From Hyphomonas sp. (GTDB taxonomy: Bacteria > Pseudomonadota > Alphaproteobacteria > Caulobacterales > Hyphomonadaceae): a stretch of 64,000 bases of DNA. Shown in pieces: positions 26,170 through 34,830 of the stretch (the first letter of the stretch is position 1; each line of letters begins with the position of its first letter). The notes beneath the pieces were generated by a model. It was not told the DNA's origin. It made no database searches and was given only the letters and a program-made list of their open reading frames with translations. The stretch is taken from the NCBI GenBank assembly GCA_017792365.1, contig CP051229.1, forward strand, positions 1,984,001 through 2,048,000. Reading direction: 5' to 3'. Made by a program: the position numbers and the translations under genes.

Positions 26170-27522
26170 CTAGGCCATGACTTCAGAAATCGGACGCGAC
26201 GTCTTCATCGCGCCCTGCCCGAATTCGCCGATCGAGACTCCCGCCAGTTGCTGGGCGGTGAGGGACAGGCGCGTGATCGCATCGCCCTTGCCGGCGATAT
26301 GCTGGCCGGCCTTGTGCCGACCATTGGCGCCCCCGGCGAGGAAGACGGGAATGTTCTCGATGGAATGGATTTTGGCATATCCGGTGTCGCTGAACCCCAT
26401 CACGAGGGTATGGTCGAGCAGGGTTCCATCGCCCTCCGGAATCGCATCCAGCTGTTTCAGGAAAGCCCCGAAGGACCGCATGACAATGCCGGCCAGCTCG
26501 CTCGACTTAGGCTGGTAGCCAAGCTTTGCATCGGTCGGTTCGTCATGCGTCGTCTGGTGGTACGTCTTGGTCTCGCCGCGCACGTAAGTCGTCGAGAAGC
26601 CCGGCGTGTGCACCATGTTGAAGACATTGGTCTGGTTGCACGCAAGCCCCATGGCGAGGAGCCGCGCCATGGTGATGCAGTTCTGTTCGACCACATCTAC
26701 GGTCAGGCCCACGCCTGTGTCTTCAGGCGCGTCTGGAATGACGCAAGCCTCGCAGGCTTCCGGGCGTTCAAGCTGGATGGCGAGCTGGTTTTCGATTTCG
26801 CGCAACGACGTAAAGTACTGATCGAGTTTGACCTGGTCGGCGTGGCCAAGACTTGCGTTCAGGGAGCGGCGCTGCTCACTGACGACGGACAGGATGCTCT
26901 GACGCAGCATGATCTCCGGATTCGGACGCCAGTTCGGATCGTTGGGATCCTGGAACCCTTCGCCGAACAGACGGGTATAGAGCGCAAGCGGCGTCGTTTC
27001 CGGCGTTGCGAAACTGTGCCCGGTCCGCGTCGAATAGTTTGCGGAGACATCGCCTGAAGCCGACAGGTCCACCGCCTTGAACCGCGTCGTGGCGCCGAGA
27101 ACATCGGCAACGCGCGTATCGAAGGACGGACCATCCATCACGTTCGACTTAGCCGGCGCGACACCCGAAAGAATCGCCGCGTGCCCGCTCCAGTGAACGA
27201 CATTGGGTTTGCCATCGCCAATGACCCGGAAGCCGGAGAACACCGACACCTTGTTTTTCAGGTCGGCGATCGATTCCAGCTCGGGCGTTATTTCATATCC
27301 GCTGCCGATTGTCTTGGGCACCCACCTCGTCCCGCCCGCTGGCGTATCGGTCAGTCCCAACCCCCAGAAGTAAGTGCCGAAGCGATCCGCGAACTTGGCC
27401 CCGTCCGCCCATGCCGTGCCGTTGCCATTCAGGAAGGCGTCCAGCGCTGGCAATCCGACGCCAACGGCCGCGCCGCCAAGGACGCCACGCAGCATGGATC
27501 GGCGATTGAACTTCATGGTCAT
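26170..27522 (-). CDS. DUF1552 family Tat-exported protein
   Basis: A 450-residue protein of the DUF1552 family with an N-terminal Tat signal (FNRRSMLRGVLGGAAVGVGL). Internal landmarks include GHAAILSG, GPSFDTRVAD, LDQYFTSLREIENQL and FGAFLKQLDAIPEGDGTLLD. DUF1552 proteins are alkaline-phosphatase-superfamily-like and almost always encoded next to DUF1592 proteins, especially in Planctomycetes; their biochemical role is unknown. Its ATG overlaps the TGA of the DUF1592 gene (ATGA). Confidence 0.9.
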   Translation of the reverse strand: MTMKFNRRSMLRGVLGGAAVGVGLPALDAFLNGNGTAWADGAKFADRFGTYFWGLGLTDTPAGGTRWVPKTIGSGYEITPELESIADLKNKVSVFSGFRVIGDGKPNVVHWSGHAAILSGVAPAKSNVMDGPSFDTRVADVLGATTRFKAVDLSASGDVSANYSTRTGHSFATPETTPLALYTRLFGEGFQDPNDPNWRPNPEIMLRQSILSVVSEQRRSLNASLGHADQVKLDQYFTSLREIENQLAIQLERPEACEACVIPDAPEDTGVGLTVDVVEQNCITMARLLAMGLACNQTNVFNMVHTPGFSTTYVRGETKTYHQTTHDEPTDAKLGYQPKSSELAGIVMRSFGAFLKQLDAIPEGDGTLLDHTLVMGFSDTGYAKIHSIENIPVFLAGGANGRHKAGQHIAGKGDAITRLSLTAQQLAGVSIGEFGQGAMKTSRPISEVMA

Positions 27523-29279
27523 TGGCCAGCTCCTGTGGTTGCAGGTTTGTCACTCAGCGCTTGAGCGTCGCCATCATCCGGGCCGGCGCCATCAGGGATG
27601 ATGACCTGATAGAAGTCCGGATCCGTGAGGATCGAGCGATAGAGCTCGGTCATCCGATAGCCGCCTGAAGCGAACGCCTCGCCCTTCTCGGCGAGATAGG
27701 CGGCGTCCTTGTAGTCGAACGGACGGCCAGCCCCATAATAATGGACATTGCGGACGATGCAGGAGGTCACGAGCGGACTGCCGCGCAGATATTGCCCGAG
27801 TCCCGGCGCGCCGCTGAATTCCAGATCGCCGATCTTCGCGCTCACGTCGATCGGCTGGCCATTCTCAAGCCGGCGCGTCTGACCAAGCCCGTCAAAGTGC
27901 TCGAGCGATAGCCCTGCAGGATCGCTGATCGCATGGCAGGTATTGCAACCCGGGTTGGTCATGTGATCGAGCCGTTCGCGCACCGTGCCGTTTTCCAGCG
28001 CCTGAACTTTCGAAAAGTCGACGTCGGCCGGCGGTTCCGGCGTCGGCAGGCACATGAAGATTTCGTGCAGCTTCACGCCCCTGACGGTGGGGGACGAACT
28101 CGCCGGGTGCGAAAACAGGGACAGGAAGGATACCTGGGTCAGCACGCCGGAGCGGTCGGAGTCCTCTGGAAACGTGTACCGCGCCCAGTCCTCGGTGGAG
28201 GGGTAGGGAATCTGGTAGACGGCCGCCAGCGAGCGATTGAGGATCGTGTCGCGCGATGTAAAGATATCGCGATAGTCGCGGTCCTGCGCGATCAGGTGAT
28301 CCACCAGAAAGCGCAACGTCTCCTCGCGCGAACTGTCAGCCACAGCCTGCGAGAACTTCGGATAGGTTCCGGGATCCTTCGTCAGCGTCTCATACTTGTC
28401 GAAGTGCAGCATGTCGGTGAAGAACGCGCGCGCGCCCTGCTCGAGCCGGTCGGATGCAAGCAGTCTGTCCACCTGACCAGCGAGCCCCTCGGACGAATGG
28501 ATCGCGCCAGACTGCGCCGCCTCTAGCAATTCCGCGTCGGGCGCCGTGTCCCACAGCATGAACGATAACCGCGCCGCCTTGGTATACCCGCTCATGCGGT
28601 GTGCGTCGGGGTCCGCAGGATCGGCCTCTGCGTATTCTTTCCGGAACAGGAACTCCGGATCGACCAGCAGACTGACCAGCGCAAGTTTCAGACCCTCGTG
28701 AAAATCGCCCTTCTGTTGGGCGCCCTCGCTCCAGATGGCCAGCCGGGCGTCGATCTCGCCGTCGGTCAGCGGTCGGCTGAACAGGTGCATGCCGCGCGAC
28801 TTGATGAAGCTCTCCGCGCACGCACGATCATCGACGGACGCTGGCTGACACCCGATGATCCTTTCTCGCCTTTCGTCGGCCATGACCTGATCGGCGATCG
28901 ACCGCGCGACAGAGAAGTACTGCTCAAGACCGGTCGTCGAGACTGAGAGCCTGACGTTGCCGATCGCCTGCAGCCCGTCCTCACGGCGTTCCGGTTCGAA
29001 GCGGGCGTTGATGGTGATATCGGGCCCGAAGACATCGGCGATCGTGTTCCGGTACTGGCTTTCCGTGAGCCGCCGAACACCGACCGTAGTCAGGTGCTGA
29101 TCGCCAAACGCCGCATAACCCGGATCGACATACCTGACCTCTGCCTCCGGATCGGAGACAAGCGCCGTTTCTGGAGGATCGGGCGCAACGCTGGCTTGCT
29201 GGCCCGCCTGCAACGAACAGGCGACGGCCGTGAGTGAGGCAAGTGCCACCGTCGCAGCGGCGCCGACTCTGACCTTCAT
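27519..29279 (-). CDS. DUF1592/DUF1588-domain secreted protein with a c-type heme motif
   Basis: A 586-residue exported protein (signal with lipobox-like LTAVAC, Cys about 21). The order matches the composite family DUF1587-DUF1595-DUF1592-DUF1588-DUF1585: VRRLTESQYRNTIADVFG, then FSRPLTDGEIDARL, LSFMLWDTAPDAELL, GVLTQVSFLSLFSHPASSSPTVRG and the end LTDPDFYQVI. A CNTCH sequence (about residues 443-447, in NPGCNTCHAISDP) fits covalent heme c attachment. It precedes and is coupled to the DUF1552 gene. Members are suspected of extracytoplasmic oxidation of polymers or lipids; that role is inference. Confidence 0.9.
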   Translation of the reverse strand: MKVRVGAAATVALASLTAVACSLQAGQQASVAPDPPETALVSDPEAEVRYVDPGYAAFGDQHLTTVGVRRLTESQYRNTIADVFGPDITINARFEPERREDGLQAIGNVRLSVSTTGLEQYFSVARSIADQVMADERRERIIGCQPASVDDRACAESFIKSRGMHLFSRPLTDGEIDARLAIWSEGAQQKGDFHEGLKLALVSLLVDPEFLFRKEYAEADPADPDAHRMSGYTKAARLSFMLWDTAPDAELLEAAQSGAIHSSEGLAGQVDRLLASDRLEQGARAFFTDMLHFDKYETLTKDPGTYPKFSQAVADSSREETLRFLVDHLIAQDRDYRDIFTSRDTILNRSLAAVYQIPYPSTEDWARYTFPEDSDRSGVLTQVSFLSLFSHPASSSPTVRGVKLHEIFMCLPTPEPPADVDFSKVQALENGTVRERLDHMTNPGCNTCHAISDPAGLSLEHFDGLGQTRRLENGQPIDVSAKIGDLEFSGAPGLGQYLRGSPLVTSCIVRNVHYYGAGRPFDYKDAAYLAEKGEAFASGGYRMTELYRSILTDPDFYQVIIPDGAGPDDGDAQALSDKPATTGAGQ

Positions 29280-29327
29280 CCCTTCACCCTCCTAACATTC
29301 GACCTTCTTGCAGCTGACGTCGTTTGT

Positions 29328-31397
29328 CTATTTACGTGGGCGGAAGCCGAGCATGACATTTCCCGGCCCAATCCCCCAGACGCCATATCCCGAGTTCGCG
29401 ATAATCATCCCGTTTGCAGCGATGGCGGCGTTGTTGCCAAACGTGCCGCCATTGCCCGGTACGCCGTTCACGGTCTCGAAACTCCGCGCCGCATCGTAGG
29501 ACCAGTCGACCTCGCCCGTACGACGATCCAGCGCGTAGAGCCTGCCGTCCAGCGTTCCGGCGAACACGTGGTCGCCCACGATCGTGGTCGGCGCGTTCAG
29601 GCCGTAGGAGCGTTCGCAGGACGGCACGAACGCCCGGCGTTCATCGGTGCAGTAAGGCTCGGTCGCAAACGTCCAGTCGATCTCGCCGTTTTCGAGATTG
29701 AGCGCATAGACGCCGTGTGTGCGGATGCGCGGCCCACCGGGCTCCTCAGGTTCCAGACCGAAGGAGTTCAAGGGCACGTAGACATGCGTGTCGTCGATCG
29801 ACATGCCCCAGTTGATCATGCCGCCGCCGCCCGGAAACGCGCGCCAGACAAGATCGCCCGTGTCGGGATCCAGAGCATAGACGTCCCCGGACTTCTGTCC
29901 GGCGATCAGCAGGTCCCGTCCTGAAGGAGTAGTGGCCAGGATCGTGGACGCGCCAAAATCGAAATCGAGGTAGACGGTCTGGGAATCCGGCACGCAGTTC
30001 AGCCGCGTGGCGCCCGGACGCGGCGCACCGCCCGGCGCGCAATGCACGATCCAGATGTCGTCGGCCAACGCCTGGTACATCCACTTGATGGAGCCATCAT
30101 CGAGATCGATGGCGAGGATGGCGTCAGTGCTTTCATGCGCCGGCGGCGAGTTGGATTCGCCCGTGCCGACATAGATCTGACGGCGCTCAAGATCGATCGC
30201 CGGGGAATTCCAGATCGGCGCGCCCGACGGTCCCCACAGCATCTGGCCATCACCGCGGTCGTAAAGCGGCTCGGCATCCGGCATCGTGTGCGCTTCCCAC
30301 ACCCGATCTCCCGTCATCGCATCCAGTGCAACGACGCCGCCGTGAGAGCGACAGCACAGGTGCACGTCGTACCCGCCCTGCGTGATCTCATACTGGGAGG
30401 AAGGGGCGATCACCATGTCTTCCACGAGGACAGGCGTGCCGGTGCCCATTGAATTGTCGAAGAGGCCGAAGCGGGAAACCCAGAGCTTCTCCCCCGTCAG
30501 TGCGTCGACCATGTGGGTGTTGGCGCCCAGATCGCTGACCATCACGACGCGCCGGCCATCCGATCTGACTCCATAGGCTGCGCTGCTGCGGAAGAGCGCC
30601 GCGCCCCCCTGATAGACCCACTGGATGCAGGGCTCCGCCGTGTCCGAGATATCGAACGCGAATAGCCGGTTGTCGCTTTCGCCGACAGGCAAAAACACCG
30701 TCGAGCCGACCACAGCAGCCTGCCCCCGCAGCGACACCGTCAGCGGAAATGCAACCGCCCACGCCAGTTCCAGATCAGCAATGTCAGCCGCCGCAAGCCC
30801 CGCCTGCTCGTAGCTCAGGTTCCGGGTGTTCGTGAGATCGAATCCAAATCCGGCAACATTCGGCGCGCTGGACAGGTTCGGCGTCCGCCTTTCGGTCGGA
30901 CACATCATCGCATCGATCCAGCCGTCCCCCACGGTTTCGGCTTCGGAAATGTAATCCGCTACGACGGAAATCTCTTCAGACGACAGCGCCGCCGCCTGGG
31001 CGATCATTTTCCCCTGCACCATCGAATGAGCGATCTGCCCGGCCGACATCCGCTTCAGCGTGTCTCTCCCCGGCGCATTGGCGAGCTCAGCATTGTCATG
31101 GCAGCTCGCGCAATTTGCCTGATAGAGCGCCGCGCCTGCATGCGGAACAGCTGAGGCCATGTCAGCATACGCGGCAACTGACGCCGCACCCGCATCAGCG
31201 ACCTGACCCGCGTCCAGCTGTTGGTCCGGATTGGTCGAGCAGGCCGAGGCGAACAGCATGCAGCTCAGACTCATCGCAACAAGCCGTGCATCAAGCCAAG
31301 GAAATGCATGCTTGCGTAGGGATCGCCCGCCGACTGATCCGAGACCAGATTCCATCAACGAAATCTCCGATTGATTGGTTGTGTCCGGGACCCGCAT
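29328..31397 (-). CDS. Cytochrome c-fused PQQ-type quinoprotein (polyvinyl-alcohol-dehydrogenase-like)
   Basis: A 689-residue exported protein. A long N-terminus leads to a lipobox (LFASAC), then a c-type cytochrome domain with CASCH (Cys 96, Cys 99, His 100). An eight-bladed PQQ propeller follows, with repeats such as VDALTGEKLWVSR, IDLDDGSIKWMYQ, LDPDTGDLVWRAF and LNLENGEIDWTF. Adjacent cysteines in HLCCRSHGG match the vicinal disulfide of PQQ alcohol dehydrogenases. The cytochrome-first order resembles polyvinyl alcohol dehydrogenase. The likely role is periplasmic oxidation of an alcohol with electrons passed to the respiratory chain. Its ATG overlaps the preceding gene's TGA. Confidence 0.87.
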   Translation of the reverse strand: MRVPDTTNQSEISLMESGLGSVGGRSLRKHAFPWLDARLVAMSLSCMLFASACSTNPDQQLDAGQVADAGAASVAAYADMASAVPHAGAALYQANCASCHDNAELANAPGRDTLKRMSAGQIAHSMVQGKMIAQAAALSSEEISVVADYISEAETVGDGWIDAMMCPTERRTPNLSSAPNVAGFGFDLTNTRNLSYEQAGLAAADIADLELAWAVAFPLTVSLRGQAAVVGSTVFLPVGESDNRLFAFDISDTAEPCIQWVYQGGAALFRSSAAYGVRSDGRRVVMVSDLGANTHMVDALTGEKLWVSRFGLFDNSMGTGTPVLVEDMVIAPSSQYEITQGGYDVHLCCRSHGGVVALDAMTGDRVWEAHTMPDAEPLYDRGDGQMLWGPSGAPIWNSPAIDLERRQIYVGTGESNSPPAHESTDAILAIDLDDGSIKWMYQALADDIWIVHCAPGGAPRPGATRLNCVPDSQTVYLDFDFGASTILATTPSGRDLLIAGQKSGDVYALDPDTGDLVWRAFPGGGGMINWGMSIDDTHVYVPLNSFGLEPEEPGGPRIRTHGVYALNLENGEIDWTFATEPYCTDERRAFVPSCERSYGLNAPTTIVGDHVFAGTLDGRLYALDRRTGEVDWSYDAARSFETVNGVPGNGGTFGNNAAIAANGMIIANSGYGVWGIGPGNVMLGFRPRK

Positions 31398-32482
31398 CAG
31401 CGCTCAACCTCCGCGTTTGCATCAACCGTGACGCCGGCCGCTTCCTGGACGCGCGCGCCCCGCAAAATGCCAGGCATTGAGTAATTGCCTTCGTGACACG
31501 CGTACTCGTGAAGGCGATCACTGGTCGCATTGAACACGAGTTCTCCGCTCCATGGCTGCGTGTAGAGCGCCGGGTCCTCGACCGTGAACTGGTAGAGGAT
31601 CTTGTCTTCGTCCTGACGCATCAGGCGTTCCGTCACCCTGCCGGTCGGTGAGATATGGCGGCGCTGCTGCGGGCTGAGGTTCACCGTCTCGATGACGAGT
31701 GCGTTTCCTTCATACCAGCCCACACTGTCACCCATCCATTGTGAGATGGCTTGCGGCTTCAGGTTACGGCGCGCCTCGGCCTGATCTTCATAGATCGGCA
31801 CGATCCTGGCGTCGTGCGCCATCTCGATCACGAAAACGACGTGATCCTTGGTCTGCACGAACTGATAGGTGTTGTTGTAGAGCCCGCTGGTCATCACCGG
31901 CGCTCGGCCAATCAGGCAGCGCTCGGCATTCGGGCGAGTCTCGTAATCGTCAAAACTGCCGACAGCAGGCTCGCCTGACAAACGCTCCAGCTCATCCTGT
32001 CCGCCAGGCTTCCACGGAATGCGACCGCTTGACGGCTCGGTAATCACCGATGACCTGTACTCGCCGTTCACCTTTGCGAACTGCGTCCCGGGATCGACCC
32101 AGAAGGCTGCGTGACCATGCAGGTTCAGATCCACGCCTGGTTCCGGCGCCTCACTGATATCGACCGGGCCCGCTTGTTCTCTGTTCAGCCGGGCCCACAG
32201 GTTTCCGTGCGCCATTTCATTGGCGGCATCCGGGCTGAGCACCAGCTCATCCACGCCCTTTGCACGTTCCAGCGGCGTCAGCGAGCGATTGGTCCAGAAG
32301 CCGCTGAGGTCGACGGCATGCTCAGTCGGGCTCTGGGCGGCGGCAGGCGCCAGCGCTATGGCGGACCACATCGATAAGACAGTTGCTGCGACGCCGACTG
32401 GCCGCGGCAACCTGCAGATGCCCTTGATTCGTGTCGACACAGCGCGCCTGCGCACGCTGAATTCTACGACGGTCTCGCTCAA
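31397..32482 (-). CDS. Secreted hypothetical protein (FTVEDP/YACHEGNY family)
   Basis: A 361-residue exported protein (signal ending LAPAAAQ) of a widespread but unnamed family. Landmarks are GDSVGWYEGNALVIET, ILYQFTVEDPALYTQPWSGE and LHEYACHEGNYSMPGIL; I have seen this combination in secreted proteins of oligotrophic Proteobacteria, without known activity. The start is TTG 32480-32482 with GGGAGG eight bases upstream. It leads the five-gene operon and is coupled to the quinoprotein. A divergent TetR gene lies about 175 bp upstream. Confidence 0.75.
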   Translation of the reverse strand: MSETVVEFSVRRRAVSTRIKGICRLPRPVGVAATVLSMWSAIALAPAAAQSPTEHAVDLSGFWTNRSLTPLERAKGVDELVLSPDAANEMAHGNLWARLNREQAGPVDISEAPEPGVDLNLHGHAAFWVDPGTQFAKVNGEYRSSVITEPSSGRIPWKPGGQDELERLSGEPAVGSFDDYETRPNAERCLIGRAPVMTSGLYNNTYQFVQTKDHVVFVIEMAHDARIVPIYEDQAEARRNLKPQAISQWMGDSVGWYEGNALVIETVNLSPQQRRHISPTGRVTERLMRQDEDKILYQFTVEDPALYTQPWSGELVFNATSDRLHEYACHEGNYSMPGILRGARVQEAAGVTVDANAEVER

Positions 32483-32530
32483 AACGCCGCCTCCCTCTTT
32501 GAACGATTTGCCCTGCTGAAGGCTTGTCCC

Positions 32531-32550
32531 TATTGAACAATAAGTCAATA
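32531..32550. promoter_or_regulatory. Candidate operator between the secreted-oxidase operon and tetR
   Basis: TATTGA and its exact reverse complement TCAATA are spaced by eight bases in an AT-rich patch between the divergent genes. This placement suits a TetR-family dimer controlling both directions. The half-sites are short, so chance is possible. Confidence 0.4.
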
Positions 32551-32657
32551 ACTACTTGGACGACATTTGCCTTGGAGCGAGCTTCTGTGCTTGACGGAAA
32601 CGGAAAGGCCCGATCACCTGATCACAGCCACTGGAGTGGCAGAACGCGTAGGGACAC

Positions 32658-33302
32658 ATGTCGCAGACGAAAACACAGCAGCCACGAACTCGACTGGCGC
32701 CTGCTGAACGCAAGGATCAAATTCTTGATCACACCGCGCGTCTCGTTGCGAACGAGGGGCTGACTGTGGTCAGTATGGGCCGGGTTGCGAAGGAGGCGGG
32801 CGTCAGCAAGGCGCTGGTCTACACTTACTTCTCGAACCCGATCGACCTTCTGCAATCCGTCATCAAGCGAGACATGCTCCGGATCCAGCGCGAGCAGGAG
32901 CATGCGGCGACGTCAGCGGCGACGTTCCCTGACCTCGTGCGAAACACCACCCATGTCGCACTGAAGGAAGCAAAAGGTTGGGGCCCGCTGCTTCAGCGCC
33001 TGATGAGCGATCCGCAGCTGGCCAAAGCCGTCGATCCGGTCCGCGCACGCGACCACACTAACGTCAGATATCTGTCAAAGCGGATTTCCGAGGCCTTCGA
33101 CATGCCACGGGAACAGTCTCAGCGAGTCACACAGATCGCACTGGGACTGACCATGGCCGCCGCCGAGCATCTGCAAAATTCCGACGCCGATACGCAGGAA
33201 GTCGAGGATCTGACGGTTGCAATGATCAAGGCCGCCGTCAAAGCCGGCGCGGCGCACGAGGCGGCGAAGTCCGCGAAGGGCAAGAAGACGCGACCGAAAT
33301 GA
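32658..33302 (+). CDS. TetR-family transcriptional regulator
   Basis: A 214-residue TetR regulator. The N-terminal helix-turn-helix is clear: RKDQILDHTARLVANEGLTV then MGRVAKEAGVSKALVYTYFSN. The C-terminal ligand domain is generic, and the tail is Lys-rich (AKGKKTRPK). It is divergent from the five-gene secreted operon and upstream of the SSS symporter on its own strand. Control of the divergent operon is the simplest inference. Confidence 0.92.
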   Translation: MSQTKTQQPRTRLAPAERKDQILDHTARLVANEGLTVVSMGRVAKEAGVSKALVYTYFSNPIDLLQSVIKRDMLRIQREQEHAATSAATFPDLVRNTTHVALKEAKGWGPLLQRLMSDPQLAKAVDPVRARDHTNVRYLSKRISEAFDMPREQSQRVTQIALGLTMAAAEHLQNSDADTQEVEDLTVAMIKAAVKAGAAHEAAKSAKGKKTRPK

Positions 33303-33320
33303 CGCGTTCGAGGGAGGAGT

Positions 33321-33362
33321 AACTGGGCGCAATCACGTCAGAAGAACGTGCGCCGCTCAGTT
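33321..33362 (+). promoter_or_regulatory. Imperfect stem-loop in the leader of the SSS symporter gene
   Basis: AACTG-GGCGCA pairs with TGCGCC-(3-nt bulge)-CAGTT. It sits between the tetR stop and the GTG start of the symporter. It could act as an operator, a weak terminator of tetR, or a leader structure; there is no T tract. Confidence 0.35.
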
Positions 33363-33384
33363 ACGAATAAAGCAGGGAAACGCC

Positions 33385-34830
33385 GTGAACATCGATATCA
33401 TCCAGTGGTCGGTCTTTATCGGCCTCACGCTCGCGATGGCTCTGGCGACGGCGTGGCAGGTCAAACGGATGGGCGGTCGCTCGACCGACTCCAACCGCGA
33501 GTTCTTCCTCGCCGGGGGCAATCTCTCCTGGCCCTTCATCGCCGGCTCGATCACCCTGACGAACCTCTCGACCGACCAGCTCGTCGGGATGAACGGCAAC
33601 CAGATGCTGCTGCTGGCCTGGTGGGAGATCGCGGCGATCATCGGCCTGTTGATGCTCGCCTTCATCTTCCTGCCGATCTACTACCGCAACAACTGCACGA
33701 CCACGACAGAACTGCTCGAGCGCAAGTACGGGTCGAAATACCTGCGGGCGAGCGTCTCGCTGCTGTTCCTGCTCGGCAACATCTTCATCTACCTGCCGAT
33801 CATGCTCTACACGAGCTCGCTCTTCCTCAAGACGATGTTCGGCATCGACACGCCCATCATCGTCATCTCCGCAATGCTGGCCGTCGTCGGCGCCGCCTAC
33901 GGGATCTCCGGCGGCCTGCGCGCGGTCGCCGTGTATGACACGATCTCCGGCGTCGGAATTCTCGCGCTCAGCATCGCGGTTCTCGTGCTGGCGATGGCGG
34001 CCATCGATTTCGATTTCTCCGGCATTCCAATGGAGCGTCTGTCGATGATCGGCGATAGCGAGTCACCCATTCCGTGGCCGACGCTGCTGACCGGGATGCT
34101 GTTCATCCAGATGTTCTACTGGAGCACCAACCAGACCATCACCCAGCGCGCGATGGCGGCCCCGTCGATCAGGGAAGGCCAGAAGGGCGTACTCGCGGCG
34201 GCTGGCATTCGCATCCTGTTCATTCCCGCCATCGTGGCTGTGCCCGGCGTTGTCGCCTACAAGCTGTTTGGCGACCTTGGCGACGCGACCTACGGCCAGA
34301 TCGTCGCCCACGTCCTGCCGGGCTGGATGTCCGGCGCATTCGCGGCGTTCATGGCCGCCGCGGTGCTCACCAGCTACACGTCGGTATTGAACTCGTCCGT
34401 CACGCTCTATGTCTGCGACATGCACGAGCAATTCCTCAAATCGAAACCCGATGTCGGGCGCCTGAACACCGTCATCTCTCTGGTCTTCATGGTGCTGTCG
34501 ATCGCCCTCGTGCCCGTCTATTCCGGCGCGGTCTCGATCATCAATCTAGTGCAGGAGCTCAATGGCCTCCTGTCAATGCCGATCCTGTCGGCGTTCATCC
34601 TCGGACTGGTCTTCAAGAATGTGGATGCGCGTGCTGCGATGCTGGCCCTGCTGTTTGGCACAAGCCTCTATGCCTACTTCACGTTCGTCTGGGCGCCGTT
34701 CCACTACATCCACATGATGGCGATCACGCTGTTCGCATGCATCGGGTTCGGCCTGCTGCTCAACACCGTGCTGTTCCGCAAGGTGGCCTCAATCCCCTTT
34801 CTTCAGAGGCAGGCTCGCAACGCCGCCTAG
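33385..34830 (+). CDS. Sodium:solute symporter (SSS family, sugar-type)
   Basis: A 481-residue sodium-coupled transporter with about 13 hydrophobic helices. The SSS motif region SNREFFLAGGNLSWPFIAGS and the sodium-site helix GISGGLRAVAVYDTISG are clear, together with YWSTNQTITQRAMAAPSI. Its position at the head of the galactose genes suggests galactose or galactoside uptake (SglT/YidK-like), an inference. The start is GTG 33385 with AGGGA upstream. Its TAG overlaps the galM stop by four bases. Confidence 0.9.
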   Translation: MNIDIIQWSVFIGLTLAMALATAWQVKRMGGRSTDSNREFFLAGGNLSWPFIAGSITLTNLSTDQLVGMNGNQMLLLAWWEIAAIIGLLMLAFIFLPIYYRNNCTTTTELLERKYGSKYLRASVSLLFLLGNIFIYLPIMLYTSSLFLKTMFGIDTPIIVISAMLAVVGAAYGISGGLRAVAVYDTISGVGILALSIAVLVLAMAAIDFDFSGIPMERLSMIGDSESPIPWPTLLTGMLFIQMFYWSTNQTITQRAMAAPSIREGQKGVLAAAGIRILFIPAIVAVPGVVAYKLFGDLGDATYGQIVAHVLPGWMSGAFAAFMAAAVLTSYTSVLNSSVTLYVCDMHEQFLKSKPDVGRLNTVISLVFMVLSIALVPVYSGAVSIINLVQELNGLLSMPILSAFILGLVFKNVDARAAMLALLFGTSLYAYFTFVWAPFHYIHMMAITLFACIGFGLLLNTVLFRKVASIPFLQRQARNAA

